The notes under the pieces are model-generated. The model had not been told where the DNA came from and made no database searches. It worked only from the letters and a program-made list of their open reading frames with translations. Below, in pieces: positions 60,501 through 64,000 of a stretch of DNA of 64,000 bases (position 1 is the stretch's first letter; every line of letters starts with the position of its first letter). A program made the position numbers and the translations under genes. Location: contig CAJTKE010000009.1 in the NCBI GenBank assembly GCA_910576865.1, positions 28,471 through 92,470 on the forward strand, in the 5' to 3' direction. This DNA is from an uncultured Oscillibacter sp. GTDB lineage: Bacteria > Bacillota > Clostridia > Oscillospirales > Oscillospiraceae.

Positions 60501-60620
60501 GAGGGCTTTGTCCACGAGCTGGACGGCGGCGGCTTCCGGGCCGAAGAGGTCACCCCCGGAGGCCGGGCCGCGTGGGAGAAGCTGAAGGAGCTGACGGGTT
60601 CCTTCACCGTTGTGGAGTGA
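57537..60620 (+). CDS. M56-family (BlaR1/MecR1-like) sensor metalloprotease with very large ectodomain
   Basis: The 1027-residue protein has spans near 5-22, 36-50, 118-136 and 301-318. Between the third and fourth lies the protease domain: SPCLFGVLRPAVYV (about 166-179), zinc motif HEATH (196-200) with DHIW following, and RRDAELACDEGALKAL (about 233-248) with the third ligand Glu. The last span ends LVCACSF. About 700 extracellular residues follow, against about 260 for the beta-lactam sensor of BlaR1, and there is no SxxK penicillin-binding motif set. One part, VTAADLDGDGTEELAATDG (near 673-691), is an FG-GAP/calcium-loop-like motif. The ligand is unknown. It forms an operon with the BlaI-like repressor. 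Confidence 0.88.
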   Translation: MRAFLWNWVLTASALTAAVLFLRAAFGRRIGARVRYALWALVLARLLVPGQFYTAPVEAPRVLPEPRTVQTLPAPRRTPAAEIPPSGGGEPDRPVPNAAPVETAAAPEARLSPEAAAGGVWLAGTAAMAAAFLISNVRFARRLRRIRVPLAADCPPRVYTAAGLPSPCLFGVLRPAVYVTPEAAAEPGMLRHVLAHEATHFRHGDHIWSVLRCAALAVHWWNPLVWLAAVLSRRDAELACDEGALKALGDGERRAYGNTLLALITARPGPGDLLRCATTMTGDRRSLRERVSRIARAPKRWFWAAALSVVLAVLVCACSFAKTKTPETHEDGPLTAEELAYFNTEVFNNENGFNLRNQFLVQAVETPEDYKQIDLFQLFYNGTGDPMEVTEEERQAAGGGQVDLTKCTTAGMDAALREHLGLGLEDTDQVGLDQFTYLEEYDAYYFFHGDTNSGRVIFTSGEWKDGNILLYYEGDVFPRFSSGNGEMNMVSSGPACVTLEPQTDGGYHFLSNWYWGWNENPPVIPTAYPAWEPELIIPLDGVEPYKPEAVTVEPHTGDLAELLCSHIFVPGMSGRDSVHVEIYRSTDGNVYAAVEGPGDVRNCFLTFPREYSENWTAEGNVESFVDLGFFGQENIGLRISYFGRLVENSYGEINDYYAFAEDGTPSLLLRALGNVTAADLDGDGTEELAATDGWNLSRLFFRRDGTLYEADLYALIHDAWPEAGYLESGFWDPDARCLSMAVEVPLERADTTALGFRTLFFDGENLRIYKDEGGYTDRIKNGIDAPADVLRQAALFVDTRLQALAAEGYGTDGSGKYDEENFGPGNVVWDDWRLTGLEGPWYETAGKLRLEIWNVSYETHTTTPDRVMLAGGSYMGEDGWCMIGYPGCDYLYFRLEENGERTFLYSTMENDCSPGMELFLSDMVNALMDQGLLRMTDLDGETLAKIMWPQSGYFLNQLAERSEGERDEILLSLAGYLSGGSEEGKSYYEGFVHELDGGGFRAEEVTPGGRAAWEKLKELTGSFTVVE

Positions 60621-60922
60621 GGCGGCGGGGAGTTCGCCGTGGTCCACAAGGACGGCGCGGTAAAGGCGCCCGCCGCCGCGCAACGAAAATGAGCAGCTCC
60701 CGCTTTTCAGGCGTTCCGCCGAAAAGCGGGAGCTCTTTGATATGGAAACCGGGCCCTGACCGCCGCCGCGGCCCTTCCAAATTTTTCTGTGTTGCACAAA
60801 AAATCATGCGCGCAAACGTTTCCGGAACGGCGGTTCTCACTTGGCCAGACGGGCAAACCGATTGCCGGAGTAAGGCTTTGTCTAAAATATACAATTACCA
60901 TTGAATATTGGAAAAATGATTC
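60621..60922. other. Intergenic region with hairpin terminator
   Basis: AGCTCCCGCTTTTC (60695-60708) and GAAAAGCGGGAGCT (60721-60734) form a strong 14-bp hairpin followed by CTTTG, a plausible terminator for the M56 gene. The rest to about 60920 becomes AT-rich; I see no gene in it. A palindromic AAACGTTT near 60814 is not assigned. Confidence 0.6.
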
Positions 60923-60951
60923 TTGCATTCCTTACAAGGTTCTGCTATACT
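60923..60951 (+). promoter_or_regulatory. Promoter of the dehydrogenase/malic enzyme operon
   Basis: TTGCAT (60923-60928) and TATACT (60946-60951), 17-base spacer. The leader to the first start codon is about 120 bases and AT-rich, with no structure I can name. Confidence 0.78.
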
Positions 60952-61079
60952 GTACATGCTGATGACAGCTTACTCCATAGAGTATGTGAGACGAGTGTGA
61001 TAACTGCCCAGTATGGTGTGGTTATTGCGCTCTTTTTGCATATATAAAATTTCAAAAATTGGAAAAGGAGATTGGTATC

Positions 61080-62195
61080 ATGGAGACAAGACCCTATGTA
61101 TCCTGGGACCTGATGAACAGCTTCCTCATCGACGCCTTCAAGGGCTACGGCGTTCCTGAGGCCGACGCGAAAATCTGCGCCGACGTCCTCTTGGAATCCG
61201 ACCGCCGGGGCATTGAGAGCCACGGCTGCAACCGTTTCAAGCCCATTTATATTGACCGGATTGTCAATGGGACCCTGCTCCCGGAGACCAAAATGGACAT
61301 CGTGAAAGACACCCCCACCACGGTGGTGATGGACGCCAACAACGGAATGGGCATGGTGGCCAGCTACCACATGATGGAAATGCTGATTGAAAAAGCCGGA
61401 AAATACGGCATGGCGGGCGGCGCCGTCTTCAACTCCACCCATTACGGTATCGCGGGCTACTGGACCACCATGGCGGAAAAAGCCGGCATGATCGGCATTA
61501 CGGGCACCAACGCCCGGCCCTCCGTGGCTCCCACCTGGGGCGTGGAGCCCATGATGGGCACGAACCCCCTGACCTTCACCATGCCCACGGACGAGGAATT
61601 CCCCTTCAACTTCGACTGCGCCACCTCCACCATTCAAAACGGCAAGATTGAGTATTATCAGCGCATCGGGCACGAGACGCCGGCGGGGCTGGTGGTCACC
61701 GCCGACGGCGGCACCATGACCGACTCCGGCCAGATTCTCAAGGACATGCGGGCCGGAAAGTGCGCGCTGGTTTCCATCGGCGGCGCGGGTGAGGCCACCG
61801 GCGGCTACAAGGGCTATGGCTTCACCACCATCGTGGAAATCCTCTCCGCCGCCCTGGCGGGAGGCCCCTTCCTGAAGGACCTCAGCGGCAAGGCCCCCGA
61901 CGGCAGCAACCGGATGTACCGCCTGGGCCACTTCTTCTTCGTCATCAACCCCGAGTTCTTCATGGGCCTGGACACCTTCAAGAAGACCGCCGGCGACATC
62001 TGCCGGGGGCTCCGGGCCTCCCGGAAGGCCGCCGGCGCGGAGCGCATCTACACCGCCGGAGAGAAGGAGTGGCTGGCCTGGCAGGACCGGAAGGACAAGG
62101 GCGTGCCCGTCGGCGACTCCGTTCAGAAGGAAATCCTGGAGGTCCGGGACAAGCTGGGCCTGCCCTATCACTTCCCCTTCGAGGATCAGAAATAA
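61080..62195 (+). CDS. LDH2-family malate/L-lactate-type dehydrogenase
   Basis: The 371-residue product belongs to the NAD(P)-dependent Ldh2 (malate/L-sulfolactate/ureidoglycolate) family: SDRRGIESHGCNRF (about 40-53), GGAVFNSTHYGIAGYW with the catalytic His (about 116-131), TNARPSVAPTWG and MMGTNPLTFTMPTDE. Likely oxidises a 2-hydroxy acid. Followed after 18 bases by malic enzyme, suggesting malate/oxaloacetate/pyruvate interconversion and NAD(P)H balancing. AAAAGGAG before ATG 61080. Confidence 0.9.
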   Translation: METRPYVSWDLMNSFLIDAFKGYGVPEADAKICADVLLESDRRGIESHGCNRFKPIYIDRIVNGTLLPETKMDIVKDTPTTVVMDANNGMGMVASYHMMEMLIEKAGKYGMAGGAVFNSTHYGIAGYWTTMAEKAGMIGITGTNARPSVAPTWGVEPMMGTNPLTFTMPTDEEFPFNFDCATSTIQNGKIEYYQRIGHETPAGLVVTADGGTMTDSGQILKDMRAGKCALVSIGGAGEATGGYKGYGFTTIVEILSAALAGGPFLKDLSGKAPDGSNRMYRLGHFFFVINPEFFMGLDTFKKTAGDICRGLRASRKAAGAERIYTAGEKEWLAWQDRKDKGVPVGDSVQKEILEVRDKLGLPYHFPFEDQK

Positions 62196-62213
62196 TCAGG
62201 AGGAACGAATATC

Positions 62214-63386
62214 ATGGATTACGCGAAGGAATCCCTGCGGCTCCACGGCGAGTGGAAGGGAAAGATTGAGGTCATCGCCACGGTGCCCGTGGAGACCAAG
62301 GACGACCTGTCCCTGGCCTACACCCCCGGCGTGGCCCAGCCCTGCCTGGAGATTCAGAAGGACATCAGCAAAAGCTATGAGCTCACCCGGCGGCACAACC
62401 TCTGCGCCGTCATCACCGACGGCTCCGCCGTCCTGGGTCTGGGGGACATCGGCCCCGAGGCGGGCATGCCCGTCATGGAAGGCAAGTGCGTCCTCTTCAA
62501 GGCCTTCGGCGGCGTGGACGCCTTCCCTCTCTGCGTCAAAACCCATGACGTGGACGAATTCGTCAACGCGGTCTGGCTGATGTCCGGCTCCTTCGGCGGC
62601 ATCAACCTGGAGGACATCGCCGCCCCCCGGTGCTTTGAGATCGAGCGGAAGCTGAAGGAAAAGTGCGACATCCCCATCTTCCACGACGACCAGCACGGAA
62701 CCGCCATCATCACCCTGGCGGGCCTGACCAACGCGCTGAAGGTCGTGGGCAAGAAAAAGGAAGATGTGAAGGTGGTCACCTCCGGTGCGGGCGCCGCCGC
62801 CATCTCCATCGTCAGGCTGCTGCTGTCCGCCGGCTTTAAAAACGTCACCATGTGCGACCGGAAGGGCGCCATCTACCAGGGACGGGAGGGCCTGAACTGG
62901 ATCAAGGAGGAAATGGCCCAGGTGACGAACCTGGAGAAGAAGCCCGGGACCCTGGCCGACGCTCTCGTGGGGGCGGACGTGTTCATCGGCGTCTCCGCCC
63001 CGGGGACCGTCACCACGGAGATGGTCAAGACCATGAACAAGGACGCCATTGTCTTCGCCTGCGCCAATCCCACGCCGGAGATCTTCCCCGACGACGCCAA
63101 GGCCGGCGGCGCGGCTGTGGTCTCCACCGGCCGGAGCGACTACCCCAACCAGATCAACAACGTCCTGGCCTTCCCCGGCGTGTTCCGGGGGACCTTCGAC
63201 GTGCGGGCCAGCGACATCAACGAGGAGATGAAAATGGCCGCCGCCGAGGCCCTGGCGGGCCTGATCTCCGAGGAGGAGCTGAACGCCGACTACATCATTC
63301 CCAAGGCCTTCGACAAGCGGGTGGGCCCGGCGGTCGCCAAGGCCGTGGCCGAGGCCGCGCGGAAATCCGGCGTGGCCCGGCTGTAA
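62214..63386 (+). CDS. NAD(P)-dependent malic enzyme
   Basis: The 390-residue short bacterial malic enzyme decarboxylates malate to pyruvate. LAYTPGVAQPCLEI (Tyr of the active site near 38), ITDGSAVLGLGDIGPEAGMPVMEGK, FGGINLEDIAAPRCFEIE, PIFHDDQHGTAIITLAGL (metal-binding Asp) and VTSGAGAAAISIVRLLL (NAD fold) are all present. No ACT or phosphotransacetylase extension. AGGAGG site. Second gene of the operon. Confidence 0.95.
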   Translation: MDYAKESLRLHGEWKGKIEVIATVPVETKDDLSLAYTPGVAQPCLEIQKDISKSYELTRRHNLCAVITDGSAVLGLGDIGPEAGMPVMEGKCVLFKAFGGVDAFPLCVKTHDVDEFVNAVWLMSGSFGGINLEDIAAPRCFEIERKLKEKCDIPIFHDDQHGTAIITLAGLTNALKVVGKKKEDVKVVTSGAGAAAISIVRLLLSAGFKNVTMCDRKGAIYQGREGLNWIKEEMAQVTNLEKKPGTLADALVGADVFIGVSAPGTVTTEMVKTMNKDAIVFACANPTPEIFPDDAKAGGAAVVSTGRSDYPNQINNVLAFPGVFRGTFDVRASDINEEMKMAAAEALAGLISEEELNADYIIPKAFDKRVGPAVAKAVAEAARKSGVARL

Positions 63387-63389
63387 GCG

Positions 63390-64000
63390 ATGATCGATCT
63401 CACGAGGAAAAAGCTCTTCCTCCTGGACATGGACGGCACCATCTATCTGGGGGACCGGCTTTTTGACGGGACGCTGGACTTTCTCCGCCGGGTGCGGGAA
63501 AAGGGCGGCAGGTATCTCTTCGCCACCAACAACTCCTCCAGAGGCGTGACGGCCTATGTGGAACGCCTGCGGAACATGGGCATCGACGCGGTGGAGGAGG
63601 ATTTCCTCACCTCCACCGACGCCCTGATCTGGTATCTCCGGGGAAGGTATGACGACGCCCTGATCTACGCCTTCGGCACCCGGACCTTCCGCCAGCAGCT
63701 CCGGGAAGCGGGCTTTCGGATCACGGACAAACGAGAGGAGGGAATTTCCCTCCTGGTCTGCGGCTTCGACACGGAGCTGACCTTTCAGAAGCTGGAGGAC
63801 GCCTGCATCCTGCTGGGGGACCCGAAGGTGGACTTCATCGCCACCAATCCCGACTGGGTGTGCCCCACGGCCTGGGGCTCCGTGCCGGACTGCGGCTCGG
63901 TGTGCGAGATGCTCTTCCGGGCCACGGGCCGGAGGCCCAAGGTCATCGGAAAGCCGGAGCCGGAGATGGCGCTGCTGGCCATGGACCGCTGGGGCTGCTC
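63390..64000 (+). CDS. HAD-IIA (NagD-like) phosphatase, 3' end beyond window
   Basis: About 203 residues are present before the edge. Motif I KLFLLDMDGTIYLGD (DxDGT, about 8-22), motif II YLFATNNSSRG (about 43-53) and motif III region GKPEPEMALLAMDRWG near the edge identify a HAD-IIA hydrolase, with the C2 cap in between. It starts three bases after the malic enzyme stop and is probably co-transcribed. NagD-like enzymes dephosphorylate nucleotides or sugar phosphates, often as metabolite repair. Confidence 0.88.
   Translation, partial: MIDLTRKKLFLLDMDGTIYLGDRLFDGTLDFLRRVREKGGRYLFATNNSSRGVTAYVERLRNMGIDAVEEDFLTSTDALIWYLRGRYDDALIYAFGTRTFRQQLREAGFRITDKREEGISLLVCGFDTELTFQKLEDACILLGDPKVDFIATNPDWVCPTAWGSVPDCGSVCEMLFRATGRRPKVIGKPEPEMALLAMDRWGC

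Noticed and set aside
57513..60797. Very long open frame of about 1090 codons antisense to the M56 gene, and similar long antisense frames across the window (for example 9478-13041 plus strand)
   Set aside because: High GC at third positions suppresses stops on the opposite strand. These frames have Gly/Arg/Pro/His-rich, low-information products with no domain, and they mirror well-defined genes.
60810..60825. Catabolite-responsive element around AAACGTTT
   Set aside because: The flanks do not fit the cre consensus well enough to call.

Overview
The window looks like chromosomal DNA of a GC-rich Clostridia, most likely an Oscillospiraceae gut anaerobe (Flavonifractor/Oscillibacter/Lawsonibacter-like). 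This is inferred from T-box tryptophan leaders, a tandem glycine riboswitch, a BlaI/M56 pair, DUF6465 and DUF6017 proteins, YesM/YesN-type two-component systems and lipoprotein sugar-binding proteins. No rRNA, tRNA, CRISPR array, IS element or prophage module was recognised. Promoters with near-consensus -35/-10 boxes and 17-bp spacing stand out against the GC-rich background.

Layout. 1-7.2 kb: a pentose/furanose-type sugar locus with FGGY kinase, two permeases, ATPase and binding lipoprotein on the minus strand, facing a divergent AraR-like repressor. 7.2-10.7 kb: a sugar-sensing two-component system with its own binding lipoprotein. 10.8-15.2 kb: two hybrid histidine kinases. 15.3-21.3 kb: gene remnants (glycosyltransferase, amidase, tryptophanase, SNF transporter) interspersed with intact genes (DHH phosphoesterase, RepA_N-like protein, FAD/Rieske oxidoreductase, YheO/DauR-like regulator). 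21.5-27.5 kb: a signalling cassette (7TM hybrid kinase with HPt, receiver, CheX, CheY, PilZ) and a decayed chemoreceptor. 27.5-31.3 kb: EEP phosphatase, glycine riboswitch with alanine/glycine:Na+ symporter, and cysK. 31.4-38.2 kb: tryptophan biosynthesis split into divergent trpBA and trpE(G)DCF operons, each behind its own T-box; trpG is gutted. 38.3-43.7 kb: DUF3100 protein, TauE, amidohydrolase, Crp/Fnr regulator and glycerate kinase. 43.7-45.7 kb: an intact chemoreceptor. 46-56.5 kb: a YesM/YesN system divergent from a CUT1 ABC importer and four enzymes that look like an amino-sugar or oxidised-sugar pathway. 56.7-60.6 kb: DUF6465 protein and a BlaI repressor with an M56 sensor protease carrying a very large ectodomain. 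61-64 kb: LDH2-type dehydrogenase, malic enzyme and a HAD phosphatase cut by the right edge.

The most striking property is a recurrent lesion. At least eight genes between 3 and 36 kb have lost internal blocks, from tens of residues to most of the gene, without any inserted element. Several lesions are in frame and remove a decisive motif: the Walker A of a sugar ABC ATPase, the N-box of a histidine kinase, and the first helix-turn-helix of its response regulator. Others are out of frame (trpG, the SNF transporter, a glycosyltransferase). Genes beyond about 36 kb look full length. This is either deletion-driven gene decay or an assembly artefact; read mapping across the junctions listed would decide.
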